A DNA stretch of 64,000 nt. Origin: Mucilaginibacter daejeonensis (GTDB lineage Bacteria; Bacteroidota; Bacteroidia; Sphingobacteriales; Sphingobacteriaceae). The notes under the pieces were generated by a model that ran no database searches, had not been told where the DNA came from, and saw only the letters and a list, made by a program, of their open reading frames with translations. This document shows positions 9,145-19,465 of the stretch, piece by piece. Position 1 is the stretch's first letter. Every line of letters starts with the position of its first letter. The stretch covers positions 2,914,001 through 2,978,000 of the forward strand of contig NZ_CP086068.1 in the NCBI RefSeq assembly GCF_020783335.1, given 5' to 3'. Made by a program: the position numbers and the translations under genes.

Positions 9145-9172
9145 TGCCGTTATAATTTTATTCACAACGGCA
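9145..9172. promoter_or_regulatory. Inverted repeat in the divergent DUF4294/rel promoter region
   Basis: TGCCGTT and AACGGCA form a perfect 7-bp inverted repeat spaced by 14 bp, centred about 45 bp before the rel start codon. It could be an operator or a leader hairpin. A second small palindrome (AAAAATAG/CTATTTTT) lies at 9111-9128. Confidence 0.4.
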
Positions 9173-9202
9173 GTTTGACAGTACATCTACAATCGCTTAT
9201 AA

Positions 9203-11434
9203 ATGAAAGATTTAGTGATCGATCTGGAAGCTGAGAAAGCGGAGATACTTAAACGATACCGTGCTTTGCTGCGTGCATCAAGGTCAACCCTGCAAAAAGG
9301 GGATAAACGATTGATCCGCAAGGCCTTTGAAATGGCCGTCGAAAGCCACAAGGATATGCGTCGCCGTTCGGGCGAACCATACATATACCACCCTATCGCG
9401 GTAGCCCAGATCGCTGCCGAGGAGATAGGCCTGGGTACCACCTCTATCGTATGCGCATTGCTGCACGACGTGGTTGAGGACACTGACGTAAGTTTGGAGG
9501 ATATCGAGCGCGAGTTCGGTAAAAAGGTGGCCAAGATCATTGACGGGCTCACCAAAATATCAGGTGTATTTGACACCAATAGCTCTTTACAGGCTGAGAA
9601 CTTCCGCAAGATGCTGCTCACGCTGGCCGACGATGTAAGGGTGATCCTGATCAAACTGGCTGATCGCCTGCATAACATGCGCACCATGGAGTTCATGCCG
9701 CGTGATAAGCAGCTGAAGCTATCGTCAGAGACGGTATACCTCTACGCTCCTCTTGCGCACCGCCTGGGTTTGTATGCCATTAAGTCAGAGTTGGAAGACC
9801 TTTCCATGAAATACATGGAGCGGGAGACCTACCAATTTATCAAAAAGAAACTGAACGAGAAAAAAGCCGAGCGCGAGAAATTCATCGCCGATTTCATCCA
9901 GCCGATCAAGCAATCATTGGCTAACCAAGGTTTGCATGCCGATATATTTGGTCGCCCTAAATCGATCCATTCTATCTGGAATAAGATGAAAAAGAAATCG
10001 ATACCTTTTGAAGAGGTGTACGATCTTTTCGCCATCAGGGTGATATTGGATAGCTCGCCTGAAAATGAGAAGGCCGACTGCTGGAAGGCCTACTCCATCG
10101 TGACCGACTCGTACCGCCCTAACCCTGATCGTTTACGCGATTGGGTGTCATCACCAAAGGCCAACGGCTATGAGTCGTTACATACCACGGTGATGGGTCC
10201 GCGCGGGCAATGGGTGGAGGTGCAGATCCGTACCAACAGAATGAACGAGATCGCCGAGAAAGGCTTTGCAGCACATTGGAAGTACAAGGAATCATCGTCA
10301 GACAGTGGTTTGGACCAGTGGATCCAAAAGGTACGTGAACTGCTCAGGAACCCTGACGGTAACGCCCTCGACTTTTTGGACGATTTTAAGATGAACCTTT
10401 TCAGTGATGAGATATTCATTTTTACACCAAAAGGTGCACTTATCCAGTTACCATCTAACGCCACCGCACTCGATTTTGCCTTCGAGATACACTCCGATGT
10501 AGGCGCAAGCTGTATTGGTGCCAAGGTGAATCACAAGCTGGTGCCGCTGAACTATAACTTGCAGAACGGTGACCAGGTAGAGATCATTACCTCGAGCAAG
10601 CAAAGCCCTAAAGAGGACTGGCTCAACTTTGTGGTGACCGCAAAGGCCAAAGCCAAGATCAAATCGTCATTAAAAGAAGAGAAACGCAAGATAGCCGAGG
10701 ACGGCAAGGAGATACTCGAACGTAAGCTGAAATCGCTTAAGATCACTTACAATACCGAAAACATCCATAAACTCACCAACTACTTCAAGCTGCTTACCAG
10801 CCAGGACCTTTTCTTCAATGTGGCCAAGGGGCTGATCGATATCAAGGATCTGCGTGAGTATCAGAACGCCGAAAAGGTAGTGGATAACAAGCCGCAAGAC
10901 AAGATCGAGAACGAACAGGTACAAAGCCTGATGCGCACCATCAAGGCAAAGGATAGTGACATACTGCTGATCGGTGAGGACATGCAAAAGATCGAGTACA
11001 AACTCGCCACCTGCTGTAACCCGATACCGGGCGATGATGTGTTCGGTTTCATCACGGTGACCGAGGGAATCAAGATACACCGTACCACCTGCCCTAACGC
11101 TGCTAAACTGATGGCCAACTATGGTTATCGTATCGTGAAGGCTCGCTGGACCACCCAGCATGAGCTGGCATTTCTGACCGGACTGAGGATCACCGGTATC
11201 GATGATGTGGGTCTGATCAACAAACTGACCACGGTCATCTCTACCGATTTCAAGGTGAACATGCGTTCGCTTACGGTAGACAGCGATAATGGGATCTTTG
11301 AAGGCACCATTATGGTGTATGTGAATGATACCGAGCACCTTGACAACCTGATCAGGAAATTGAAACAGGTGAAGGGCGTAACGGGCGTAACCCGTTTCGA
11401 TTCGGCACCTACCATGGTCGACAAAGCTTCCTAA
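9203..11434 (+). CDS. rel: RelA/SpoT-family bifunctional (p)ppGpp synthetase/hydrolase
   Basis: A 743-residue stringent-response enzyme. Domain order: HD hydrolase (residues about 50-200, with LLHDVVEDTD and KLADRLHNMRTM), a synthetase region (about 240-360, with RPKSIHSIW, VYDLFAIRVIL and SPKANGYESLHTTV), TGS (about 405-465), a Cys-containing region ATCCNPIPGDD...RTTCPNA (about 590-635), and a C-terminal ACT domain (about 660-735). Hydrolase and synthetase motifs both look intact, so I read it as bifunctional. The gene stands alone. The start is an ATG downstream of AT-rich sequence with no Shine-Dalgarno. A large imperfect hairpin follows. Confidence 0.93.
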   Translation: MKDLVIDLEAEKAEILKRYRALLRASRSTLQKGDKRLIRKAFEMAVESHKDMRRRSGEPYIYHPIAVAQIAAEEIGLGTTSIVCALLHDVVEDTDVSLEDIEREFGKKVAKIIDGLTKISGVFDTNSSLQAENFRKMLLTLADDVRVILIKLADRLHNMRTMEFMPRDKQLKLSSETVYLYAPLAHRLGLYAIKSELEDLSMKYMERETYQFIKKKLNEKKAEREKFIADFIQPIKQSLANQGLHADIFGRPKSIHSIWNKMKKKSIPFEEVYDLFAIRVILDSSPENEKADCWKAYSIVTDSYRPNPDRLRDWVSSPKANGYESLHTTVMGPRGQWVEVQIRTNRMNEIAEKGFAAHWKYKESSSDSGLDQWIQKVRELLRNPDGNALDFLDDFKMNLFSDEIFIFTPKGALIQLPSNATALDFAFEIHSDVGASCIGAKVNHKLVPLNYNLQNGDQVEIITSSKQSPKEDWLNFVVTAKAKAKIKSSLKEEKRKIAEDGKEILERKLKSLKITYNTENIHKLTNYFKLLTSQDLFFNVAKGLIDIKDLREYQNAEKVVDNKPQDKIENEQVQSLMRTIKAKDSDILLIGEDMQKIEYKLATCCNPIPGDDVFGFITVTEGIKIHRTTCPNAAKLMANYGYRIVKARWTTQHELAFLTGLRITGIDDVGLINKLTTVISTDFKVNMRSLTVDSDNGIFEGTIMVYVNDTEHLDNLIRKLKQVKGVTGVTRFDSAPTMVDKAS

Positions 11435-11446
11435 ACGAACATATCA

Positions 11447-11540
11447 CCGAAGCGATCGGCAAGTATCAGAGCCATACCAGTGATCAAAAACATGACACGG
11501 TCATCTTGGCTCTGGTTTCTTGGCTGTTGCTTCGGTTTTC
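11447..11540 (+). terminator. Large nested hairpin after rel, terminator or small RNA
   Basis: Three nested stems lie on one axis: CCGAAGC (11447-11453)/GCTTCGG (11529-11535), CAGAGCCA (11467-11474)/TGGCTCTG (11507-11514), and ATGAC/GTCAT around 11492-11504. Four T residues follow the outer arm. This is much longer than the usual terminators here and could be a structured transcript end or a small RNA. Confidence 0.55.
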
Positions 11541-11554
11541 TGTTCAATTAATCC

Positions 11555-11562
11555 TAACTTTG
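11555..11562 (+). promoter_or_regulatory. Probable -7 promoter element of the Fur-family gene
   Basis: TAACTTTG matches the Bacteroidota consensus TAnnTTTG. Transcription would begin near 11567, about 20 nt before the ATG at 11586. This supports the internal start over the longer open frame. Confidence 0.55.
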
Positions 11563-11585
11563 ACCTGTTAACCTATTTAGATATT

Positions 11586-12059
11586 ATGCCTTTACAGGAA
11601 ACCATTGATATGGTTAAAAAGATCTTCGAGGCTTACCTTGAAAATAAGAGCTTGCGTAAAACGCCCGAGCGTTTTGCCATCTTAGAAGAGATCTATTCCC
11701 GTAACGACCACTTTGACGTGGAGTCGTTATACATCCATATGAAAAATAAAAAGTACCGGGTGAGCCGCGCTACGGTATATAATACGCTGGAGCTTTTGGT
11801 ATCGTGCGACCTGGTGACCAAACACCAGTTCGGTAAGAACATGGCCCAGTTCGAGAAATCATACGGTTATAAGCAGCACGACCATATCATTTGCATCGAC
11901 TGCGGTAAGGTGGTAGAATTTTGCGATCCGCGTATACAACAGATACAAAGTATGATGGGTGATCTGCTTAAGTTCGATATCAAACACCACTCTCTTAACC
12001 TTTACGGCAACTGCACCAAATTGAAAGAAGGTGTTTGCGAAAGACGTAACGACCAGTAA
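11586..12059 (+). CDS. Fur-family metalloregulator
   Basis: A 157-residue transcription repressor of the Fur superfamily. The N-terminal winged helix carries [13 protein letters not shown], then [29 protein letters not shown] as the DNA-recognition part. The C-terminal dimer and metal domain has the [15 protein letters not shown] motif (CxxC zinc site) and a late [12 protein letters not shown] cannot say whether it senses iron, zinc or peroxide. The frame is open back to 11520, but the start at 11586 fits family length and the promoter box. It sits between rel and purA. Confidence 0.87.
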   Translation: MPLQETIDMVKKIFEAYLENKSLRKTPERFAILEEIYSRNDHFDVESLYIHMKNKKYRVSRATVYNTLELLVSCDLVTKHQFGKNMAQFEKSYGYKQHDHIICIDCGKVVEFCDPRIQQIQSMMGDLLKFDIKHHSLNLYGNCTKLKEGVCERRNDQ

Positions 12060-12096
12060 CAGCATTTGATGGTGAGTAAATGATCTCACTTAACTG

Positions 12097-12126
12097 TTGA
12101 CAGTTGTGCATTATATCTTACTTTTG
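12097..12126 (+). promoter_or_regulatory. Promoter of the purA leader
   Basis: TTG at 12097-12099 is followed after exactly 19 nt by TACTTTTG at 12119-12126. This is the full Bacteroidota -33/-7 pattern. Transcription should begin near 12132, giving a leader of about 150 nt. Confidence 0.75.
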
Positions 12127-12148
12127 CAACTTAAAAAGTTGACCATAA

Positions 12149-13558
<1,410 letters not shown>

Positions 13559-13596
13559 GCATAGCTACGAGAAGTATTACAATATTTTCATTTTTT

Positions 13597-13618
13597 AAAG
13601 GCCGGTTATCCGGCCTTT
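13597..13618. terminator. Stem-loop after purA
   Basis: AAAGGCCGG/CCGGCCTTT forms a perfect 9-bp stem with a TTAT loop. There is no long T-run after it, but its position between purA and the short-spaced pabB promoter suggests termination. Confidence 0.65.
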
Positions 13619-13642
13619 ATCGTTAAGCCCTATTTTTGCATC

Positions 13643-14917
13643 ATGCAGATCAGCATCAATAATATCGAGCACTTCAAGCGTCAGGCGCTCCATTGGGCCA
13701 ACAGTTTTGATGTTTGCTGTTATTTTGACTCTGACCATTACACATCGCCCCTTTCCAAATTTGATGTACTTATCGCCGTTGGCGTTAAGGACGAGCTTAC
13801 TGCTAAAGTTGGCCAAGCCTTTGACCAGCTGCGCGGGTTTCGCGATCGCTACCAGGGTTGGGTCTTGGGCTACTTAAGCTACGACCTCAAGAACGAGATA
13901 GAGCAGCTTACCTCCACCAATGCTGACCATTTACATTTTCCCGACCTTTATTTTTTTGCTCCAGAGCATTTGCTGCTTATCAAGGGCGACAAACTACACA
14001 TCATTAGTGCCGATGCTGAACGGGTTTACGGCCTTATCACAGAGGTGGAGTTGCCAATACCGGAACCAACGCCTAAAATTCAGGTGAGTTCACGCTTCAG
14101 TAAAGAAGAATATTTGTCAGCGTTCGAGCAGATTAGGCAGCACATCGTAAGGGGCGACATCTACGTCACCAACTTTTGCCAGGAATTTTACACAGAGGAT
14201 ATTTGTGTAAACCCCTTGTCGGTATTTGAGGAGTTAAATAAACTATCGCCTACTCCTTTCGCTACCTTCTTCAAGCATTATCAGCAGTTCATCCTTTGCG
14301 CTTCACCTGAGCGCTTTTTGGCTAAGCGTGGGCGAAAGCTTATCTCGCAGCCCATTAAAGGGACAGCCAAACGCGGCAACACCGAAATTGAGGATCACAG
14401 CATCAAGGAACAGCTGCGGCATGACCCTAAAGAACAGCAGGAGAACGTAATGGTGGTGGATCTGGTGCGCAATGATCTTACCCGCTCGGCAAAACCGGGA
14501 ACCGTACGGGCAGAAGAGTTGTTCGGCATTTACACCTTTCAGCAGGTACATCAAATGATCTCGACCGTGACCTGCGAGTTGCAAGAAGGCCTATCGGCTA
14601 TTAACGCCATACGCAACAGCTTCCCCATGGGGAGTATGACCGGTGCGCCCAAACTGAGCGCCATCAAACTAATGGAGCAGTATGAGCGCACCAAGCGTGG
14701 CGTATACTCTGGTGCAGTGGGTTACATGAGCCCTGATGATGATATGGACCTCAATGTGGTGATCCGTACGATACTATATAACGCCGATAACGGCTACTTA
14801 TCTTTCCAGGTGGGCAGTGCTATCACCTTCGATGCTGTGGCCGCTCAGGAGTATGATGAATGCCTGCTAAAGGCACAAGCGATCATGAAGGTGCTGAAAG
14901 CCGACATTGATCAATAA
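13643..14917 (+). CDS. pabB: Aminodeoxychorismate synthase component I
   Basis: A 424-residue chorismate-utilising enzyme of the PabB/TrpE family, which aminates chorismate on the way to folate. The C-terminal catalytic core (from about residue 150) shows the PIKGTAKRG motif with the Lys typical of PabB, then HDPKEQQENVMVVDLVRNDL and FPMGSMTGAPK. A glutamine amidotransferase partner is not nearby. A pabC-like gene lies at 2.4-3.3 kb. A TATTTTTG box ends 4 nt before the ATG, so the mRNA may be nearly leaderless. Confidence 0.88.
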   Translation: MQISINNIEHFKRQALHWANSFDVCCYFDSDHYTSPLSKFDVLIAVGVKDELTAKVGQAFDQLRGFRDRYQGWVLGYLSYDLKNEIEQLTSTNADHLHFPDLYFFAPEHLLLIKGDKLHIISADAERVYGLITEVELPIPEPTPKIQVSSRFSKEEYLSAFEQIRQHIVRGDIYVTNFCQEFYTEDICVNPLSVFEELNKLSPTPFATFFKHYQQFILCASPERFLAKRGRKLISQPIKGTAKRGNTEIEDHSIKEQLRHDPKEQQENVMVVDLVRNDLTRSAKPGTVRAEELFGIYTFQQVHQMISTVTCELQEGLSAINAIRNSFPMGSMTGAPKLSAIKLMEQYERTKRGVYSGAVGYMSPDDDMDLNVVIRTILYNADNGYLSFQVGSAITFDAVAAQEYDECLLKAQAIMKVLKADIDQ

Positions 14918-14930
14918 CACGATAAAATAA

Positions 14931-14962
14931 TAAGGCCTCTGTCGATCACGACAGAGGCCTTA
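14931..14962. terminator. Bidirectional terminator between pabB and the RND gene
   Basis: A perfect 14-bp stem TAAGGCCTCTGTCG/CGACAGAGGCCTTA with a 4-nt loop lies between two convergent genes. Confidence 0.85.
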
Positions 14963-14978
14963 TGGTTCTTAGTTCATC

Positions 14979-17900
14979 TTAGAACTGAGGTTCAGGCTGA
15001 ACATCGCCATGCCCCTCTTCATCTTTTCGATGCTTTTCTAATTCCTCAAGTTTCTCTTTACCATAGGCCACCTTGGTGATCAGGTAATACAGTACCGGAA
15101 CGATAAATATGGCCAGCGAGGTAGCCGCCAACATACCGCCGAACACGGTCCAACCGATCGTTTTACGTGCCTCGGCACCTGCACCTGCTGCGAACAGCAA
15201 CGGCACAACACCCAGGATGAACGCCAGCGAGGTCATGATGATCGGGCGTAAACGGAGGCGTACCGCCTCCAACACCGATTTTTCGAGACCATGTCCCGCA
15301 TCTACCCGTTCCTTGGCAAATTCCACGATCAGGATCGCGTTCTTGGCCGAGAGACCGATCAGCGTGATCAAACCGATCTGCGCATAAACGTTATTATTCA
15401 AACTCGGGAAGAAGGTCAGGAAAAGGATCGCACCGAATGCGCCCAGTGGAACGGCCAGCAGTACCGAGAATGGTACCGACCAGCTTTCATAAAGGGCCGC
15501 CAGGAACAGGAAAACGAAGCCGATGGACAATGCGAAGATGTATACCGTTTTAGAACCCGATAACAACTCCTCACGGCTCAAACCCGAGAACTCATAACCG
15601 TAGCCTTCAGGTAATGATTCTGCGGCGGTCTCTTGCAAGGCCCTGATCGCGTCACCACTACTGTAGCCAGGTGCAGGGCTGCCGTTGATCTCGGCCGAGC
15701 GGAACAGGTTGTAGTGCGAGATAAGCGGTGCGTTCTCGATCACCTGATGCGTGATGAGGGTACTCAATGGCACCATTGTACCCGTAGAGTTACGAACATG
15801 GAACTGACCAAGGTTCTCTATGCTGGTACGATAAGCCGTATCGGCTTGTGCCACCACGCGGAAGTTACGCCCATAAATGGTAAAGTCGTTGATGTATGAA
15901 CTACCCAGGTAAACCTGTAAGGCGTTATTGATATCGCTGATCTGCACGCCAAGACGTTTTGCCTTCTCACGGTCTACCGTGAGCTTGTAGGCCGGCGTAC
16001 GGGCGGTAAAGAACGAGAATGAACGAGCGATCTCAGGACGTTTACCCAGTGCAGCTATGAAATTCTGCATGTTCTTTTCAAAGGTCTTGATGTCGCCACC
16101 CGCTTGCTTCTCTTCAAAGATAAAAGAGAAACCTGCCGTGTTACCCAAACCCGGGATGGCAGGCGGTTGGATAACCACCACGCTCGCCTCTTTGTATTTA
16201 GCCAAACGTTTTTGTAAAGTAGCCACGATGCCGGTCGCATCCTCGCCATCACCCTTGCGTTCGTCCCAAGGTTTCAGCTGCACGAAGATGGTAGCACTGT
16301 TAGATTTACTGGCAAAGTTCACCGCGTTCAAACCACCTAATGCGGCGTAGTGACCGATGCCAGGGATGCTATCCAGCGTTTTCATCATCCGTTGAAGGTT
16401 GTCTACTGTACGTTGGGTAGATGAACCTTCAGGAAGGTCATAGGTCACAAAGATACGGCCCTCATCCTCAATAGGTAAGAAGCCCGATGGTTTGCCCTTG
16501 AATAGGAACACTGTGCCCACGATGATACATACCAGCAGGATGATGGTCAGCTTAGCACCTTTGATGCTGCGGTGAACACCGTTACCGTATTTCTCCGTCA
16601 CGCGGCCGAACCAGTTATTGAACTTGTAGAAGAAGCGGTCGAGCCAGCCTTTCGAGTTCTCATCGATCTTGTGCGGTTTCAACAGGATGGTACATAGTGC
16701 AGGCGTCAATGAAAGCGCCACGAAAGCCGAGATCAGTACCGAGATCGCGATAGTGATAGCGAACTGCTGATACAATCGTCCTACGATACCCGGCACAAAA
16801 CCCACCGGTACGAACACTGCCGCAAGGATCAGCGCGATAGCGATAACCGGGGCGGATATGTCTTTCATGGCATGCTCGGTAGCTTCCTGTGGCGACATTC
16901 CCTCCTCATCCATATAATGCTGCACAGCCTCGACGACGACGATGGCGTCATCCACCACGATACCGATAGCCAGTACGAAACCGAATAGCGTAAGGGTGTT
17001 GATAGTAAAGTGTAGTGGAATAAAGAAAATGAACGTACCCACGATAGATACCGGGATCGCCAATACTGGGATCAGGGTAGCCCTCCAGCTTTGCAAGAAC
17101 AGGAACACCACGATCACCACCAGTCCTAACGCTTCTACCAGTGTATGGATAACCTCCTCAACTGATACCTTCACCACAGTTACTGATTCAAATGGCACCA
17201 CGTAGGATATGTCTGCCGGGAAGGTCTTTTTCAATTGCTCCATAGTGGCGTATACCCCATCGGCGGTCTCCAATGCGTTACTATTAGGTGCCTGGTAAAC
17301 CAGCAGATATGAGGCACGTTTGCCATCCACAAAAGAGTTACCGGTATAGTTAAATTTACCCAACTGCACACGTGCCACGTCCTTTAAGTGCACCAGAGCA
17401 CCGGTATTTGGTTGTGTACGCACGATGATGTTACCGAACTCCTCAGGTTTCACCAAGCGGCCCTGTGTAAGAACAGTGTACTCGAAAGTCTGCCCGTTAA
17501 GTTGTGGAGGCGCACCAACGGTACCTGCCGCCACCTGCACGTTCTGCTCTTGCAAGGCTTGAGTCACATCTGCCGCGGTCATGCCATAGGAAGCCAGCTT
17601 ATCAGGCTTTAGCCAAATACGCATACTGAAGTCATCGGCACGGGTAAATACGTCGCCCACCCCTTTGGTACGGAGTAATGCATCACGAATGAACACGTTG
17701 GTATAGTTATCTACATAAGTAACATCATGCGTTCCTTTGGGCGAGTACATGGCCACCAGCATCAGGATGCTTGGGTTACGTTTACGTACCGTTAAACCTA
17801 AACGTTGTACCTCTTGAGGCAAGGTAGGCTGGGCGATACTTACCCGGTTCTGCACGTCGAGGGCCGCTATATTAATGTCGGTACCGACCTCGAAGTTCAC

Positions 17901-18176
17901 GGTCATACTCATTTGGCCGTTGCTGGTACTGTTACTTTGCAGGTAGGTCATGCCCGGCGTACCGTTCACCTGAACCTCTACCGGCGTGGCCACCGTTTGT
18001 TCCACCGTTAACGCATCGGCACCGGTATAGTTACCGGTCACCTGCACTGTAGGTGGCGTGATATCGGGGTATTGCCCAATAGGCAAGCTGGTAATAGCCA
18101 GTATACCGACCACCACGATCACTATCGATATCACAATAGCCGTGACCGGTCGTCTTATAAATACATCTGCGATCAT
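14979..18176 (-). CDS. RND multidrug efflux transporter, AcrB/MexB (HAE1) type
   Basis: A 1065-residue inner-membrane proton/drug antiporter. Two repeats, each with one helix, a large periplasmic domain and further helices, are visible. The charged pair in helix 4 is seen in GIVVDDAIVVVEAV, and the conserved end of the first helix as LPIGQYPDITPPTVQVTGNY. Length is typical of HAE1 pumps. It is the last gene of an operon with a membrane-fusion protein and an outer-membrane channel, which together make a tripartite pump. Substrates are unknown. No local regulator gene is present. Confidence 0.93.
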   Translation of the reverse strand: MIADVFIRRPVTAIVISIVIVVVGILAITSLPIGQYPDITPPTVQVTGNYTGADALTVEQTVATPVEVQVNGTPGMTYLQSNSTSNGQMSMTVNFEVGTDINIAALDVQNRVSIAQPTLPQEVQRLGLTVRKRNPSILMLVAMYSPKGTHDVTYVDNYTNVFIRDALLRTKGVGDVFTRADDFSMRIWLKPDKLASYGMTAADVTQALQEQNVQVAAGTVGAPPQLNGQTFEYTVLTQGRLVKPEEFGNIIVRTQPNTGALVHLKDVARVQLGKFNYTGNSFVDGKRASYLLVYQAPNSNALETADGVYATMEQLKKTFPADISYVVPFESVTVVKVSVEEVIHTLVEALGLVVIVVFLFLQSWRATLIPVLAIPVSIVGTFIFFIPLHFTINTLTLFGFVLAIGIVVDDAIVVVEAVQHYMDEEGMSPQEATEHAMKDISAPVIAIALILAAVFVPVGFVPGIVGRLYQQFAITIAISVLISAFVALSLTPALCTILLKPHKIDENSKGWLDRFFYKFNNWFGRVTEKYGNGVHRSIKGAKLTIILLVCIIVGTVFLFKGKPSGFLPIEDEGRIFVTYDLPEGSSTQRTVDNLQRMMKTLDSIPGIGHYAALGGLNAVNFASKSNSATIFVQLKPWDERKGDGEDATGIVATLQKRLAKYKEASVVVIQPPAIPGLGNTAGFSFIFEEKQAGGDIKTFEKNMQNFIAALGKRPEIARSFSFFTARTPAYKLTVDREKAKRLGVQISDINNALQVYLGSSYINDFTIYGRNFRVVAQADTAYRTSIENLGQFHVRNSTGTMVPLSTLITHQVIENAPLISHYNLFRSAEINGSPAPGYSSGDAIRALQETAAESLPEGYGYEFSGLSREELLSGSKTVYIFALSIGFVFLFLAALYESWSVPFSVLLAVPLGAFGAILFLTFFPSLNNNVYAQIGLITLIGLSAKNAILIVEFAKERVDAGHGLEKSVLEAVRLRLRPIIMTSLAFILGVVPLLFAAGAGAEARKTIGWTVFGGMLAATSLAIFIVPVLYYLITKVAYGKEKLEELEKHRKDEEGHGDVQPEPQF

Positions 18177-18261
18177 TTTCTTCTGTTTTAAAGCTCACCC
18201 TATATCGGTGGGCCTTGAAGGTCAATTTATCTTGATACCTCCGATCGGAGGTTCGATCTTA

Positions 18262-19440
18262 CTATTGCTTAGGTTTCTCTGCTGGCTGTTTGCCACCTTG
18301 TGCACCGGCCCCACCACCTTGCGCGCCTTGTGCACCGGCAGGCGGACCTAATGTGATCTTGCCGCCATCACGCAAACGTTGGAAGCCGTCGGTCACGATC
18401 TTGTCGCCGGCTTTCAATCCATCCATGATCACCACATTGGCGTTCACCCGTGGGCCTAAGATCACCTTTTGCTGCTTGGCAATAGTATCTTGCGCCAGGA
18501 ACACATAGTACTCGCCCATTTGCTCGGTAACGGCCTTATAAGGGATTTGCACACGTTGCCCTGACTCATCGTTCAGTACATTGAGCACAGCGCTCATACC
18601 ATCACGCAGGCTGTCCTGCGGGTTGGCAAATTTGACACGTACCTTCACGGTACCGGTCAAGGAATTAACACCACGGTCGATCGCGTATATGGTACCTTTT
18701 TGGTTGTACATATTACCGTCGCTCATCTTCAACCTGAAAGTGGTATCAGTGGTGTGTTTTTGCAAACGATAGAAGCGTTCTACTGACTGCTCATTAATAG
18801 TGATATCAGCACCTATCGGGTTCTCACTTGAAATGGTATTCAACAATGTGGTACCCGGAGCTACCTGAGCACCTAACCTAACCTGTGATATACCGATACG
18901 CCCGGTGAACGGCGCTCTGATCTGCGAGTAACCGTAATCGGTTTGCGCTGAGGTGATACCCGCTTTGGCCGACGCCACCTGGCTTTTGGCCGTAGCTAAA
19001 CTGGCCACCGACTGGTCATAGGTTTGGCGAGCAACCGCATCCTGCTTAAGCAAGAACGCATAGCGGTCAGCATCCTTTTGTGCACGCACTAAGTTCGCTT
19101 CGGCGCTTTGCAGGTTAGCCCTGGCCTGTTGTAATGCAGCTTCGTATTTGCGGCGATCGATCTCATATAAAACCTTTCCTTTAGGAACTACCTCACCTTC
19201 CTTAAAAAAGATACCGGTGATGTAACCGCTTACCTGCGCACGCAGTTCAACGCTGTTGAGCGCCGTCACGGTGGCCTGATACTGGTCATAATAAGTGGTA
19301 GGTACCACCTGGGCTTCGGCAATGTACACTGGCGTGGCTGGAGGGGCAGCCGCCGCCGCGCTCTTTTCATCTTTGCTTTTACAGCCGGTCCAAAGCAACA
19401 AGGCTATCGACGCTGCTGACAAGGTATATATTGTTCTCAT
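18262..19440 (-). CDS. RND efflux periplasmic adaptor (membrane-fusion protein)
   Basis: A 392-residue lipoprotein: lipobox LLWTGC near residue 20, then the lipoyl/hairpin region (residues about 60-200, with VELRAQVSGYITGIFFKEGE and a coiled coil QQARANLQSAEANLVRAQKD). A beta-barrel and membrane-proximal domain follow, with a low-complexity Gly/Ala/Gln tail. It links the AcrB-type pump to the TolC-type channel. It starts 25 bp after the channel gene and ends 85 bp before the pump gene. Confidence 0.92.
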   Translation of the reverse strand: MRTIYTLSAASIALLLWTGCKSKDEKSAAAAAPPATPVYIAEAQVVPTTYYDQYQATVTALNSVELRAQVSGYITGIFFKEGEVVPKGKVLYEIDRRKYEAALQQARANLQSAEANLVRAQKDADRYAFLLKQDAVARQTYDQSVASLATAKSQVASAKAGITSAQTDYGYSQIRAPFTGRIGISQVRLGAQVAPGTTLLNTISSENPIGADITINEQSVERFYRLQKHTTDTTFRLKMSDGNMYNQKGTIYAIDRGVNSLTGTVKVRVKFANPQDSLRDGMSAVLNVLNDESGQRVQIPYKAVTEQMGEYYVFLAQDTIAKQQKVILGPRVNANVVIMDGLKAGDKIVTDGFQRLRDGGKITLGPPAGAQGAQGGGAGAQGGKQPAEKPKQ

Positions 19441-19465
19441 ATATGTATTCTGTGTGATGATCTGT

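Noticed and set aside
10670..11338. 222-residue minus-strand open frame inside rel
   Set aside because: Shadow of the rel coding sequence, which is complete and conserved on the plus strand.
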